Source of the DNA: Archegozetes longisetosus
Lineage: Eukaryota; Arthropoda; Arachnida; Sarcoptiformes; Trhypochthoniidae
Length of the DNA: 64,000 nucleotides
NCBI GenBank assembly: GCA_018873245.2
Contig: JAEMBT020000007.1
Span: forward strand, 3,281,129 to 3,345,128
Direction: 5' to 3'
Positions 46,306 through 57,896 of the stretch are shown here, in pieces (position 1 is the first letter of the stretch; every line of letters begins with the position of its first letter). Under the pieces are notes generated by a model that was given only the letters and a program-made list of their open reading frames with translations, did no database searches and was not told the DNA's origin. Made by a program: the position numbers and the translations under genes.

Positions 46306-46677
46306 ATGAATTATGTTTTAGTTAAAGCGTTATTGATTGTGACAATTGTCACCATATCTATTTGTTCGCCAATCGAACTCATAAATGAGTCTGAAAAAAA
46401 CATCGATTCAATCACTCATCAGGCTATCGATCCGATAAACGCCAGCGACAACGATTCTGAACAATTCAATATAGCAGGTAATTTCAAGTCTAATTCATAT
46501 GCAAAATATTAATCTAACATAATTTTACACTCCTATAAAGAACTTCTAAGTGAAAAATCAAACTTTACAATATCGCCCATCATGTTTAAGAGAAATTGTC
46601 GAACCGAGTGTAGTGTCCAATGCAGTTGTTGTCCAATGAAATGTTCACCTGAATGTAGACTCAAATGTGACTTCTGA
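46306..46677 (+). CDS. Secreted eight-cysteine peptide precursor, copy 2 (divergent mature peptide)
   Basis: Exons 46306-46477 and 46541-46677 encode 102 residues with the same signal, acidic pro-region, Lys-Arg site and eight cysteines as copy 1. It differs from all other copies at residues 72 (Met for Val), 84 (Gln for His), 86 (Ser for Arg) and 90 (Met for Thr), plus one silent change in codon 79. Elsewhere it is nearly identical to its palindrome partner copy 3 (both have Val in the signal-peptide position where copies 1 and 4 have Ile). The changed residues lower the positive charge of the mature peptide. AATAAA lies at 46793. Confidence 0.75.
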
Positions 46678-46792
46678 AATGCATCAATTATATAATTGAC
46701 AAAGTTGGATCGTCCGATGTTCTATCAACTAATCTTACTTGATTTTTATTGTTTTTTATTTTTAATATTTGCTCATTCTTTAATTGCAAACA

Positions 46793-46798
46793 AATAAA
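46793..46798 (+). promoter_or_regulatory. Poly(A) signal, peptide copy 2
   Basis: AATAAA about 115 bases after the copy 2 stop codon; the equivalent site for copy 4 is at 51051. Confidence 0.5.
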
Positions 46799-47288
46799 AA
46801 CTACTGAATTTTAATTTGGAAGATTATTTCTTATATATTGATCTTTATGTTTCTACAATAAATTCTACAATTCAATAAACCGTGAAAGTTATTAATTAAA
46901 AATGTTATAGAATCTGATAATTACTTGATGTGGAATCATTTCAAACAAATGTTAGATTTATAATCACTTCGTTAAGTTATTCGTCTCAATAAGCTTTCTG
47001 TAACGTTTGAGACATTTGAAGAAGTTGTTTTTAAAAGATTCCGAATTTATTTGTGTGCGTAATGAAGAAATAACTTTTTAATGTGATGAATTATTCGTGA
47101 AATTTGTGCTGTGGATACAAACAATTTCAGCTCCAGTATTATATTAGAATAGGCTTAAGTAATGCAAAATGTCCAAAAGAATTGATGTCCGTCTCAATGT
47201 TTATAATCTTTTCATAAGTTGGAATCATTTGATTATGCTTTTGATATAAGCATAAGTTTTTCCATACTCTAGTTTGAGTTCATTTTGA

Positions 47289-48579
47289 AAACTTTACTCA
47301 GATAAATGTATGTATGATTTTTACAAAATAAATTTAAAATGTGTTAACTTTAAATTCTGTTAAATTAAGTTAAATTGTGTTACAAAAACTTTTTCGTCAA
47401 TTATTTGATTTGTCTTATATGTATTAGTAAGTTTGAAAAGTTTGTGTAATGAAATACTAATAGTGATTTTTTCAGCGATTTTTCAATAAATCATTTAAAT
47501 ATGACCTAAGAACGATGATATTCCCAACCCATCTGTTTCCAGCACTTGCCGAAGATTTAATGAATTCCTTTTTGTGAATTTTCGAAAGATAGAAAATTAG
47601 CAAAATTATGACACACTTGACACAAACCTCTACCACGTCGAGGTTATTGCGCACAATTCGATACGCTCTTCCATTTGACACTTTGGCATATTCAGCTGAC
47701 TGGTTGACCCGGTTGCTTGAACCTCTCATTCAGAGGACTCCGACTGTAGACTTGGATTTTACTGCGATCTTTTCTAATCCACTGCCGATAACCTCTTGAG
47801 GGAAGATCTGATCAACCGGGTCAGGCAGTAAGCAGAACTAGTGAATGTGTTGGCAGAGAAAAAGCATCAAGTTACACGCAGTATTCTTCAAATGTCAAAG
47901 ATTTGAGTTGAAAAAGTCCCTTCACTGGCCATTTTGTTCATTTTTTCAATGGAGAATGAAAAAATTCAAAAATTTGTTGGCAAGTCATATTGACTGATGA
48001 GTCAGTCAATCATCATCATTTAGGTCAAGTTTGAATAATTTGTTAAAAAGTCACTGAAGAAATCACTATAAGTACTTCATTAGACGAACTTATAAAATAT
48101 CCTAATATATTAAATATTTCAGTGAATAAAAATTTTTTATCGTAGTTGTTTTAATTTATATAATTAAAAATCTCTAAATTTACTAAAAATCGTAAATATT
48201 TATTCGAAATAATAAACTTTGTGATACCAAACTGTATACAACTTCAATATTTTCTGAAAATCGCTCAAATATTAGCATAACCATCGTCTAAAACAATTAA
48301 AACTGACTCACAACTCATAGTTATGAAAAATATGAATAAGACCATATTTCGAAACTTTGGAAGAAAAAAATTTGAGTTATCAAGATGAAATTAAAGGCGG
48401 TTATAATTAGGCAAATTTTTAGAGAGGTCTAATGGGATTATGTCGGTGGGATATACTGTCCCATCCCGCTCCACCCCACGGGACAGGACGGCTGTTGATT
48501 TTCAGAAACTACATGGAGATCCTGTACCGTAGAATGGAACAGAATTTTATGTTCCAGTGTCTCAAAGTACAAACTTTTT
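47289..48579. mobile_element. Insertion at the palindrome centre
   Basis: The palindrome arms break exactly here. Most of the insert (47675-48583) is a copy, in reverse orientation, of 62733-63682, including CCGGGTCAGGCAGTAAGCAG, TGGCCATTTTGTTCA and GGTACAGGATCTCCATG-type words. Part of the insert (near 47440-47530 and 48010-48080) also forms an imperfect inverted pair around TTCAG(C/T)GA. No recognised protein is encoded. It is most likely a dispersed non-autonomous element. Confidence 0.6.
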
Positions 48580-49190
48580 TACAAATGAATTCAAACCAGA
48601 GTATGGAAAAACTTATGCTTATATCAAAAGCATAATCAAATGATTCCAACTTATGAAAAGATTATAAACATTGAGACGGACATCAATTCTTTTGGACATT
48701 TTGCATTACTTAAGCCTATTCTAATATAATACTGGAGCTGAAATTGTTTGTATCCACAGCACAAATTTCACGAATAATTCATCACATTAAAAAGTTATTT
48801 CTTCATTACGCACACAAATAAATTCGGAATCTTTTAAAAACAACTTCTTCAAATGTCTCAAACGTTACAGAAAGCTTATTGAGACGAATAACTTAACGAA
48901 GTGATTATAAATCTAACATTTGTTTGAAATGATTCCACATCAAGTAATTATCAGATTCTATAACATTTTTAATTAATAACTTTCACGGTTTATTGAATTG
49001 TAGAATTTATTGTAGAAACATAAAGATCAATATATAAGAAATAATCTTCCAAATTAAAATTCAGTAGTTTTTATTTGTTTGCAATTAAAGAATGAGCAAA
49101 TATTAAAAATAAAAAACAATAAAAATCAAGTAAGATTAGTTGATAGAACATCGGACGATCCAACTTTGTCAATTATATAATTGATGCATT

Positions 49191-49562
49191 TCAGAAGTCA
49201 CATTTGAGTCTACATTCAGGTGAACATTTCGTTGGACAACATCTGCAATGGACACTACACTCAGTTCGACAATTTCTCTTAAACACGATGGGCGATATTG
49301 TAAAGTTTGATTTTTCACTTAGAAGTTCTTTATAGGAGTGTAAAATTATGTTAGATTAATATTTTGCATATGAATTAGACTTGAAATTACCTGCTATATT
49401 GAATTGTTCAGAATCGTTGTCGCTGGCGTTTATCGGATCGATAGCCTGATGAGTGATTGAATCGATGTTTTTTTCAGACTCATTTATGAGTTCGATTGGC
49501 GAACAAATAGATATGGTGACAATTGTCACAATCAATAACGCTTTAACTAAAACATAATTCAT
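49191..49562 (-). CDS. Secreted eight-cysteine peptide precursor, copy 3
   Basis: Join of 49391-49562 and 49191-49327 on the minus strand, 63-bp intron, 102 residues. The signal-peptide exon matches copy 2 (Val variant), as expected for palindrome partners, but the mature peptide is identical to copies 1 and 4 (Val72, His84, Arg86, Thr90). The 3' flank again matches copy 2. This mosaic suggests gene conversion or selection on the mature region. One T fewer than in copy 1 lies just before the ATG, outside the coding sequence. Confidence 0.75.
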
Positions 49563-49646
49563 TTTAGTCTTAATTTACTTGTATTCAATTCAATTTAACA
49601 CAAATGAAAAGACACTTTTATTGTTCGATCCTTCATTCACATCTCA

Positions 49647-49654
49647 TTTATATA
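49647..49654 (-). promoter_or_regulatory. TATA box, peptide copy 3
   Basis: TATATAAA on the minus strand upstream of copy 3, same relative position as in the other copies. Confidence 0.6.
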
Positions 49655-50470
49655 TTGTTAGCCATTATAAACATCCTGATCAAAGTTACAAACCGAATGC
49701 GATAATTATTTCATTGCATCACACATTTCTTCGAAGTCTTCATCAGTTCCAAATCATTATCTTTGATGTTTCACTTTTATTTGACTTTTATAATGCTAAT
49801 ATCTACTGTTCAAATATCATAGACAAACATAAAAGTTACTTAAACCTAATCCAGTACGATCAGTTCCGTGATGTATTTATTTGGATTTCGTTGACCCAAC
49901 TTTTGAGACAGAAAGAGTAATCATTATCTCAACGCAATGCAATCACTTTATCACAAGAACTTTGAGATTTAAAATAATGAACGGACGAATTTCATGCTTA
50001 TCATTAAGGTTGAATCGACTGCTGCATAGTAATGTTGAAAAACCTTCTTTACATCATTCGTTATTTCTATAAATGTGTTTCTTTCAAAGATAATATTGAT
50101 TTAAGTTTTATCATTTCAAGTCTTGTAAATATCAATTTCGTTTGATTAAGACTCTAAATATCGAAGTTCTTGTATTAAAGTGATTGTATTGCGTTGAGAT
50201 AATGATTACTCTTTCTGTCTCAAAAGTTGTGTCAACGAAATTCAAACAAATACATCACGGAACTAATAGTATTGGATTAGGTTTAAGTAACTTTTATGTT
50301 TGTCTATGGTATTTGAATAGTCGATATTAGCATTATAAAAGTCAAATAAAAGTGAAACATCAAAGATAATGATTTGGAACTGATGAAGACTTGGAAGAAA
50401 TGTGTGACTCAACGAAATAATTATCGCATTGGGTTTGTAACTTTGATCAGGATGTTTATAATGATTATGA

Positions 50471-50478
50471 TATATAAA
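50471..50478 (+). promoter_or_regulatory. TATA box, peptide copy 4
   Basis: TATATAAA upstream of copy 4, in the mirror position of the copy 3 box. Confidence 0.6.
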
Positions 50479-50563
50479 TGAGATGTGAATGAAGGATCGA
50501 ACAATAAAAGTGTCTTTTCATTTGTGTTAAATTGAATTGAATACAAGTAAATTAAGACTAAAA

Positions 50564-50935
50564 ATGAATTATGTTTTAGTTAAAGCGTTATTGATTGTGA
50601 CAATTATCACCATATCTATTTGTTCGCCAATCGAACTCATAAATGAGTCTGAAAAAAACATCGATTCAATCACTCATCAGGCTATCGATCCGATAAACGC
50701 CAGCGACAACGATTCTGAACAATTCAATATATCAGGTAATTTCAAGTCTAATTCATATGCAAAATATTAATCTAACATAATTTTACACTCCTATAAAGAA
50801 CTTCTAAGTGAAAAATCAAACTTTACAATATCGCCCATCGTGTTTAAGAGAAATTGTCGAACTGAGTGTAGTGTCCATTGCAGATGTTGTCCAACGAAAT
50901 GTTCACCTGAATGTAGACTCAAATGTGACTTCTGA
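50564..50935 (+). CDS. Secreted eight-cysteine peptide precursor, copy 4
   Basis: Exons 50564-50735 and 50799-50935 encode 102 residues with the shared architecture. The signal peptide has the Ile variant of copy 1, and Ser replaces Ala at residue 57, just before the splice. The mature peptide equals that of copies 1 and 3. Downstream, 50985-51300 is a diverged version of the DNA downstream of copy 2. AATAAA at 51051. Confidence 0.75.
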
Positions 50936-51050
50936 AATGCATCAATTATATAATTGACAAAGATGGATCGCCCGATGTTCTATCAATTAATCTTATTTTA
51001 TTCTTATTGTTTGTTATTTTTAATATTTGCTCATTCTTTAATTACAAACA

Positions 51051-51056
51051 AATAAA
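51051..51056 (+). promoter_or_regulatory. Poly(A) signal, peptide copy 4
   Basis: AATAAA in the position equivalent to that of copy 2. Confidence 0.5.
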
Positions 51057-51581
51057 GACTAGTGATTTTAATTTTGAAAATTATTTCTTTTATATTGATC
51101 TTTATATTTCTACAATAAAATCAAATAAGTCGTGAAAGTTATAAGTTTAAAATGTTATAGAATCTGATGATTACTTAATGTGTAATCATTTCAAACAAAT
51201 GTTAGATTTATAATCATTTCGTTAAGTTATTCGTTTACAAAGACTAGTCTTACAAGTTTTCTGTAACGCTTGAAGCATTTGAAGAAATTGGTTCTAAAAG
51301 GTGGCAAAAACATCACTTTTGAAGTTTATCTGTTTTACTTAATTTTGTTTACATTATTTCAACCTTTTCTAATTAGTTTCTTTGGAATTATACACTAATA
51401 AAATTATTTTTGTTTTATTGGTTTTCATATGATGTGGTTAAGATATTATAAAAGTAAATCATTCTGCTCGTCTTTTAGTAATCAATTGCATATCAAATAA
51501 TGGCATAGTCGAACTAATGGCAAAAATTACATTATTCCCTGGTAAATATTAACACTTTGTAATGAACGCATTTTAAAAAGT

Positions 51582-51670
51582 ACATCTGAGTCTATATTTA
51601 GGTGAACACTTTATTAGATAACTTCTTCATTGGACAGTAATCTCCGTTCGACGATTTCTTCTAAAGATGA
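51582..51670 (-). pseudogene. Decayed fifth copy of the peptide gene, exon 2
   Basis: The minus strand matches exon 2 of the peptide genes over about 90 bp but has lost cysteines 77, 81 and 96, carries an in-frame stop, and keeps KCSP and RLRC. No matching exon 1 is visible upstream of it. It is an old relic of the same family. Confidence 0.65.
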
Positions 51671-52442
51671 TTTAAATATAGGCGTCTTTCCAACTTATAG
51701 GCATTCACTTTATAGACATTTTACTTCATAGACTTTCACGAAATACACCTACGAATCAGAAAAAGTAGGTTTATGCAGATTTTCACTTAAAAATTATGTT
51801 TCATTTTGGTAATTAAAATGAAAACTGCATTGTGTACCATCTTACCATACAAATCCTATTCATTACCTGACAATTTAGAGATACAGGTTTTGAAGTATTA
51901 GTCAAGTATTGAACACATATATCTAAAATTATCTAATATTAATTACTTTCTTACGTATTCTTTGTGATTTTGTGATGCTACTGTATCTTTCAGTAAATTG
52001 AGGCTTAAAAATGACATCATTTCAAAGACAACAATAAACTGACCCACAATAATTCCGTCAATCATTGACTGATTATGTGCTAAAACATCGACAGGCTGTA
52101 AAAGCATTGACATAATTAGGAGGAGATAAACTTTAAATATCTGGCATATTATATATGGACGAATATATATCTTTCACTGCTTTACTAATGAGATAAATAC
52201 TCAAATCTTTTATATGAGTCTATTCTAATTATCGAAAAATGAAGCAGGAACTCAATACTACCTATTCCACGAACAATCCATAAGTAAATTGTTTTAAATA
52301 AAAAGGTTACTCCTAACTATTATTCTGCTTCCACTTATTGTAATATACTTGAAATTTACATTTAATCGCAAAGAACCTGCTCAACAAATTGATGTTAGGT
52401 AAACAAGAAGCAATGATAACAACTTATCACTTTAAGACCTAT
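51671..52442. other. Intergenic, no gene seen
   Basis: AT-rich, ending at the promoter of the next gene. Confidence 0.35.
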
Positions 52443-52450
52443 TATAAAAG
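52443..52450 (+). promoter_or_regulatory. TATA box of the Cys-tail gene at 52537
   Basis: TATAAAAG lies 94 bases upstream of the start codon; predicted transcription start near 52474. Confidence 0.5.
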
Positions 52451-52536
52451 TATAATTACAATAGTGATAATTTTTTATCGAACAATACGAGTTTTATATT
52501 CAACTTTTAAAATAAACGCCCTCCAAATCATCAAAG

Positions 52537-53076
52537 ATGGAAAGTAATGTCAGCTCAAAAACTGTCAGTGAAAACAACTTATATAACTCTCTCGTAAGTT
52601 TACAAGAAAGTAATGATAAATTGAAATTATCCTCTGATCTGTCGTATTATTCAATATTAAGTTCGCGTCATAACTCAATTCAGTCATCGCTAACCAATGA
52701 AAAGATAAATAAAAGTACACCAAATATTAAAATTAGTGATAATACAAGTTTCGAACAACTTATTAAAAGTGATAGAAATTTTCAAGAAAAAGTCAAGTTC
52801 CTTGAAAATCATTCTGAGACCAAACCGTTTTTGGGAACTGAGCAAAAATTCAATTCTCCAGTAGAAGATTGTGTCATTTCAAACGAGAACGAGATAAAAG
52901 TAATCGACACAAAATCAGAAGCCAATAGCGATTTCAATCGTTTGGGATACGAGTGTTGCGACAGTTGTTGTTGTTGTTGTTGGACTTATTTCAATGATTT
53001 GATTGATTTATATTCACATCTAAATGCATGTCTCACATATTATTGGTATAAATGTAACTGTTTTGGAGACTACTGA
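52537..53076 (+). CDS. Small protein with Cys-rich C-terminal tail, unknown family
   Basis: A single exon encodes 179 residues. The first 135 are polar and Ser/Asn/Lys-rich with no signal peptide, likely disordered. The last 43 hold YECCDSCCCCCW, then an aromatic, Tyr- and Leu-rich stretch, then CLTYYWYKCNCFGDY. The polar N-terminus and cysteine/aromatic tail repeat the design of the genes at 6674-7030 and 8101-8454. A TATA box upstream and AATAAA at 53131 support a real gene. Function unknown; a metal-binding or membrane-anchored tail is possible. Confidence 0.65.
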   Translation: MESNVSSKTVSENNLYNSLVSLQESNDKLKLSSDLSYYSILSSRHNSIQSSLTNEKINKSTPNIKISDNTSFEQLIKSDRNFQEKVKFLENHSETKPFLGTEQKFNSPVEDCVISNENEIKVIDTKSEANSDFNRLGYECCDSCCCCCWTYFNDLIDLYSHLNACLTYYWYKCNCFGDY

Positions 53077-53130
53077 ATCATTTATCTATTTTTCATGCTC
53101 TTGAACATTTCAATATTATGCAACCATTTC

Positions 53131-53136
53131 AATAAA
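53131..53136 (+). promoter_or_regulatory. Poly(A) signal of the Cys-tail gene
   Basis: AATAAA 55 bases after the stop codon. Confidence 0.55.
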
Positions 53137-53261
53137 TTTCGTTCATTGTAAGAATGATAAAAAGCTGAAACTTATCTTACGTAAACCTAAACTTACTCTC
53201 GTGTAAGTCATTTTATGTTCATGTAACATGTGATAAATCAAAGTTTAACTCTGTGTTAATC

Positions 53262-53430
53262 CAAGACTTAGACCCGTATGCACATTCGTATATAACCTGG
53301 TTTAAGTCTAAACTAAATTTAAATTTTGAGTGTGCACAGGTTTTAAGACGAGTTTTGAGTCTTAAACCTGATCTTAAAATTAAACAGGGTTTATATACGA
53401 GCGTGCACACGAGTCTTAGTACTTAACTCC
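53262..53430. mobile_element. Small hairpin repeat, MITE-like
   Basis: TGCACATTCGTATATAACC on the left and its near complement on the right, with further inverted matches (GACTTAGAC region, TTTAAGTCT), form arms around a short loop. Non-coding. Confidence 0.45.
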
Positions 53431-55278
53431 TATAAATATTCGTAGAAACAAATCTTAACTTTAAAGTCTTTATTCATTGTTATCAAAAATAAATTGTTTT
53501 ACACAACGTTTGAACTTTAAACGTCTGATCAAAGCTTATGTTTAAAATCGTAAATTAACATCAGTTTTAATGATCTAACGAATAAGTAGTGAAAGAATGG
53601 CTTCACTCATTGAATAAAACAGATTTTCATTCGTAACACTTAGAAATGATTGAATTAAGCGGTGCACACAATTTCTATTATGTTAAAACTATATTCATTG
53701 CTTAGCAAACTAATGCATTAAACACACTAATTAAATGGTTATTCACAACAATTAATATATACAAAATGAGTAATTTTTGAACGCCAACATACGCTGACCA
53801 CCAGAAGGTAAAACATGTTTCTTATTTATACTATTGTCGAAGAGGTAAATTTTTTAAAGAAAGTTATAGAGCTTAACCCTTAAGTTAACGATCAGATGTA
53901 ACTCTTGTCTGACTGATAACTGAGTTTGCAAAAATTTAGAATTTTATCAAACTGTAAATGGTTTTATATCAATTATCTTCAGCCCACTACCTGTTGATGC
54001 AACTTTCGGATCAGATTTAACCTGACTGTTATTATTGATAATCTAATTTTAAATACTGCCAATATTTGAATGAAACAACTTCTTGAATGAGCGCTTATTG
54101 AACTATCATTGCACATGATTTCGTATCACCAACTTTTATCAAGTTCTGTAATTAATAAAGTACATGGTTAACATTACTATACACTACACGCTATCCAGAT
54201 AGTGTTTACACCAAAATACCAGTTTTTGGGGATAAAGTAGGCAAATGGGAATTCTCTAAGCAACTGCCTGCAAACCGATGTCCTACTCTATAACTACATA
54301 TTCTATAAACCAATTGCTATATATTTTTTGCATGCCAATGCCGTTGATAGGCTTATTTATGATTGTCTTCTTTCTGATTGGGGCAAGAATGATATGAATA
54401 GTGCGGCACATAGTCTGTCGAAAATAACAATGATTCAGCCGAAGCATCACTCTGACAAACAAATTTTAAATATTTCTCTATCATAATGTGACAAAACTCA
54501 ACCTTAGTATCAACTTTAAGCTACAATTAGTCCATTGACACGCAATATGTCAATTTGAGCAACCCTAGAGATCAATTGAATTATTGTATTTTGATCGAGA
54601 TCTGTTCTATTTATACGAATGTTCACTAACAACTCCTTCATTTAGTTAAATGAAACCTTTCTAACATTTGCCAATACAATAGATATCAGTTGACACCAGG
54701 TCACAATTTGACGTCTAAAAACACATCCAAATAATTCAAATCTTATTTCTCTTGAGATTTTATCGCAATTTCGACTATTAAAGGCCAGAAAAACGGAGCC
54801 TCAAATCTTATTGAATACAATGGAATATATTGAACAACAATCACTCAATGGTCATATCGTTCAGGTTTCTGATTCTTTCACCAACTCATTTAATGGCAGA
54901 TCAATTAGTTTGATATTTGGCTGAAAAAATATTTTTGAATGAATTAGTTCTATTATATAAGTAAGATTAACAAATGAAACTTTACTTCAAAAATATACTA
55001 TCAGCAAAAAGAATAATGGTTAAACCTAGCGCTAAAAATTAAGGAATCTCCCAATAGTAAATCAATAGTCATACATTCAAACATGTATGTCAAACATTTG
55101 CCCCTTAGTAACTGATAAATATGAAGAATGTTTTGAAGCTAAAACTATTGAGTCAGTTTTTACGGTATAGAAACTGACTTAGCAATCCCTTAGGAAAATT
55201 ACGCTTTTTTGAGCGTCTATTTTGTTTTCAAGCAAATAATCTTTTTGCTGATAGTACGGTAGAGAAAATAAAACATAA
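53431..55278. other. Intergenic, no gene seen
   Basis: About 1.8 kb of AT-rich DNA without supported features. Confidence 0.35.
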
Positions 55279-55280
55279 TA

Positions 55281-55803
55281 TGACTTGACAGAACGTAAAG
55301 GGACTTATCTCTCAATGCAGTGAGACGAGAAAATCGCACTCAAAGTTCGCACTAAGTGCAAAGCTTAGAAACATTTTTTTTGCGTTAAGAAAAACTTTAA
55401 GTTATCAATTTATTCAATATTAATCTAATTAAATATAATCTCGTACAATTCATTAGTTAATATTCAAGATCTGATTCATCACAGATAATTTCTGAATCTT
55501 CAGAATTACAATCAAATTGTGACAAATAATTGACATAAAATTTAAACTTATGTCATGTAATGCTATTGCAGTTTATGTTGTGTTACGCATTGCAGTTAAC
55601 ATGTGTTAATAGCACTCGAGTTCAATTGAAGTTTTAATTCCTATTAGTTAGCATTGAAATCAATAAATTACCGATAAATTTTCCATTGAAACATGCTGAA
55701 TTTTTTTTTCTACATATTAATTATGAGTTGAACTTCTTGTTTGAAGTGAATCCCAAAAAAAGAAGTTAACTCGAGATAAGTCCCTTTACGTTCCGTCAAG
55801 TCA
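55281..55803. mobile_element. TA-flanked MITE, 523 bp, about 32-bp TIRs
   Basis: The ends TGACTTGAC(A/G)GAACGTAAAG, continuing to GGACTTATCTC, are inverted repeats with one mismatch. TA flanks both sides, as for Tc1/mariner-type elements. The interior has no transposase. Confidence 0.85.
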
Positions 55804-56044
55804 TATATATATAAAGTCAAAACTGAAAAACAATGTAACTGCACGCATAATCAGAAATTACTAAGTTATAGTTCTTATCAAAACTTAGCAATTCTTGAGA
55901 AAACACTTACTGAACATAATTCATATAGAGCTGAGATAATACATTTTCAACTCTTTTTAATTTGACTTATGATTGGTTTTGTTTAAATTCGTCCCTTATT
56001 TGAGATATTTTGTTTGTAATTACAACTTTATACCTATTAAACTT

Positions 56045-56424
56045 TTACTCATCTTTGTATTAAGTTGGTTGAGTCAATGCCACATCGGTTACAAGAAGTG
56101 ATAGCTTGAGAGAACGGTCCAACTCATCATTAAAATTATTTAAATTGAATCACAGTTGACTGTTGAACTATTTTGATTGAAATAGTTTGGTATATCTGAT
56201 CAGTAACTTTCATTCTATGACATTATTTTTCTTATGAATATCAAATAAACTGACTTCAGCTACGAATAACATGTACTCATATTATGTTTTTTAATTACTG
56301 AGTAATGCTGTAATTTGACGCTATAAACTTATAGTTTCAATTTCTGTCTCGTTCCTCTTATCTTATCCAAACGCATCAGAGATTAATCCCGGATCTATGC
56401 ATAACTTTTTCCGACCGACTGTAC
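56045..56424 (+). repeat. Dispersed repeat, copy 2
   Basis: Direct copy of 18590-18939 with small indels, same boundaries (GAGTCAATGCCACATC to GACCGACTGTA). Confidence 0.75.
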
Positions 56425-56529
56425 ATTTTTGAAGTAAAGTTTCAAATTGACCCTATTTCAAATACGTTTTGCAAAGCTCCTTTGCCCTGAGAGTGGATAT
56501 TCAAGCGAACATTAATTCGATTTATTTAG

Positions 56530-57033
56530 TACGGGTGTTATATCTCCGGTTTCAAGGTCTTTTCTCCGGTCTCCGAAGTTGATCTGCAACCGGAGACGTT
56601 TTCTCACGTCTTGACTGATTAGAAGCTTTAAAAAGTTAATATTTAATTATATGAAGTTAATGTTGTTCTATGCATTCCTGTATCTAATGCTTTCTTGAAA
56701 GAATTTTCACCATTGTGAGCAATCTATGGTCTGATGAAAGAGTAGCTTGAGTGTCAACCCTGTTAAAACCGAGATTCGTGCAAAGGTAAACTTCTCGATG
56801 TCATGCAATAAATTCACAGGATATGTCATTAAATGTCTAGTTGAAGATGCAAAATTCAGCAAAAAATGTAACTACAAGAAAGTCATCAAAAATAAAATAT
56901 AAAATCATTCAATATTTATCGAATTAGTTTATTTACCAGTTGACAACTTGTAATAAACCTAAAAGTTATGCTCTGGTCCCTCCTTTGATAAAAAAAACTC
57001 TGGTTCTCAATCGAAAAAATTATAACACCCATA
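56530..57033. mobile_element. hAT-type MITE, 504 bp, 8-bp target duplication
   Basis: An exact 8-bp duplication TTATTTAG flanks it (56522-56529 and 57034-57041). Tips TACGGGTGTTATA and (reverse complement) TATGGGTGTTATA are short inverted repeats. Just inside the left end are repeated TCTCCGG words. No coding capacity. Confidence 0.78.
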
Positions 57034-57041
57034 TTATTTAG

Positions 57042-57896
57042 TGTTTATGGACATCAACAAAGTAACAAGCCGTAGCATCAAAATTGATTTTAACTCTAAT
57101 GTAAACCTAAATTTGCAGAAAAGCGCTTTTTTGGTGAGTTGGCATAATCTTTCTTAAATCATTTATTAATTGTCAACTGATGTGACGTACATCTGTTTAG
57201 CATACTATTGCTTAACCCTTAAAATTAATTTAAATTCAATGACAGGTTTTGTTTGACAACTGTTTGGCAATTGGTTAGAAAAACAATTTCGTAAACTATA
57301 TAGAAATGATTGTCAGAGCTGCAAGTTTCAGGCTTTTGCAGCAGCAAAAATAAAAGTACAATAGGTGGCAAAAGTTTTAAATTTTTTAAATAGTTTAGAG
57401 AATTCAAACTCCAATTTCGGATCATCTAAAGCTCAATAATGACTATCAAATAATATTAGCTGTACCTGAAAATCCTCGACTTAAAAGTTGGAGTTTGTGA
57501 AAAATCAATTGAAAGATAGATCATAATCAATAAGGCATTCATTTATATCTTTCGAACTTATCAGTGGGTTATAGTCTTGTATTGAGTAGAAAAATATAAG
57601 TATGAAAATCAATAATCAAATGATAATATGTAAAAAGTGACTTATTTTTAAAGTAAACAAAAACCGAAATAATTTTTGATTTAAACTTATTTTTAGGAAA
57701 ACTTTGTTCTTTTAATCTGTTTATTTTCTCAGTCTCTGCACAATTATTCTTACTCTTGATTAGAGAAAATGACAGTAATAGATAATGTGGTCTAATCTGT
57801 TGATGATTACTCAATATAAAATTTAATCTAAAGCCATAAAAATAGACCCTTCATAAGTATTTCAATTGAAAATCAGACAAACTCTTCATTATTATT
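57042..57896. other. Intergenic, no gene seen
   Basis: AT-rich; the minus-strand open frames in it lack family features. Confidence 0.35.

Larger units (their letters stand above)
44885..50985. repeat. Nested palindrome carrying four copies of a secreted-peptide gene
   Basis: The left arm (44885-47288) and right arm (48580-50985) are close inverted repeats around a 1.3-kb insertion. Each arm is itself an inverted repeat centred near 45820 and 50050. Orientation of the four genes is minus, plus, minus, plus. Sequence beyond copy 4 (50985-51300) is a diverged match to that beyond copy 2 (46740-47040), so the structure grew from at least two inverted duplications of different age. Confidence 0.88.

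Noticed and set aside
47608-47799. 63-residue frame in the palindrome-centre insert
   Set aside because: The frame is not kept in the other copy of the repeat at 62.7-63.7 kb and has no recognisable domain.
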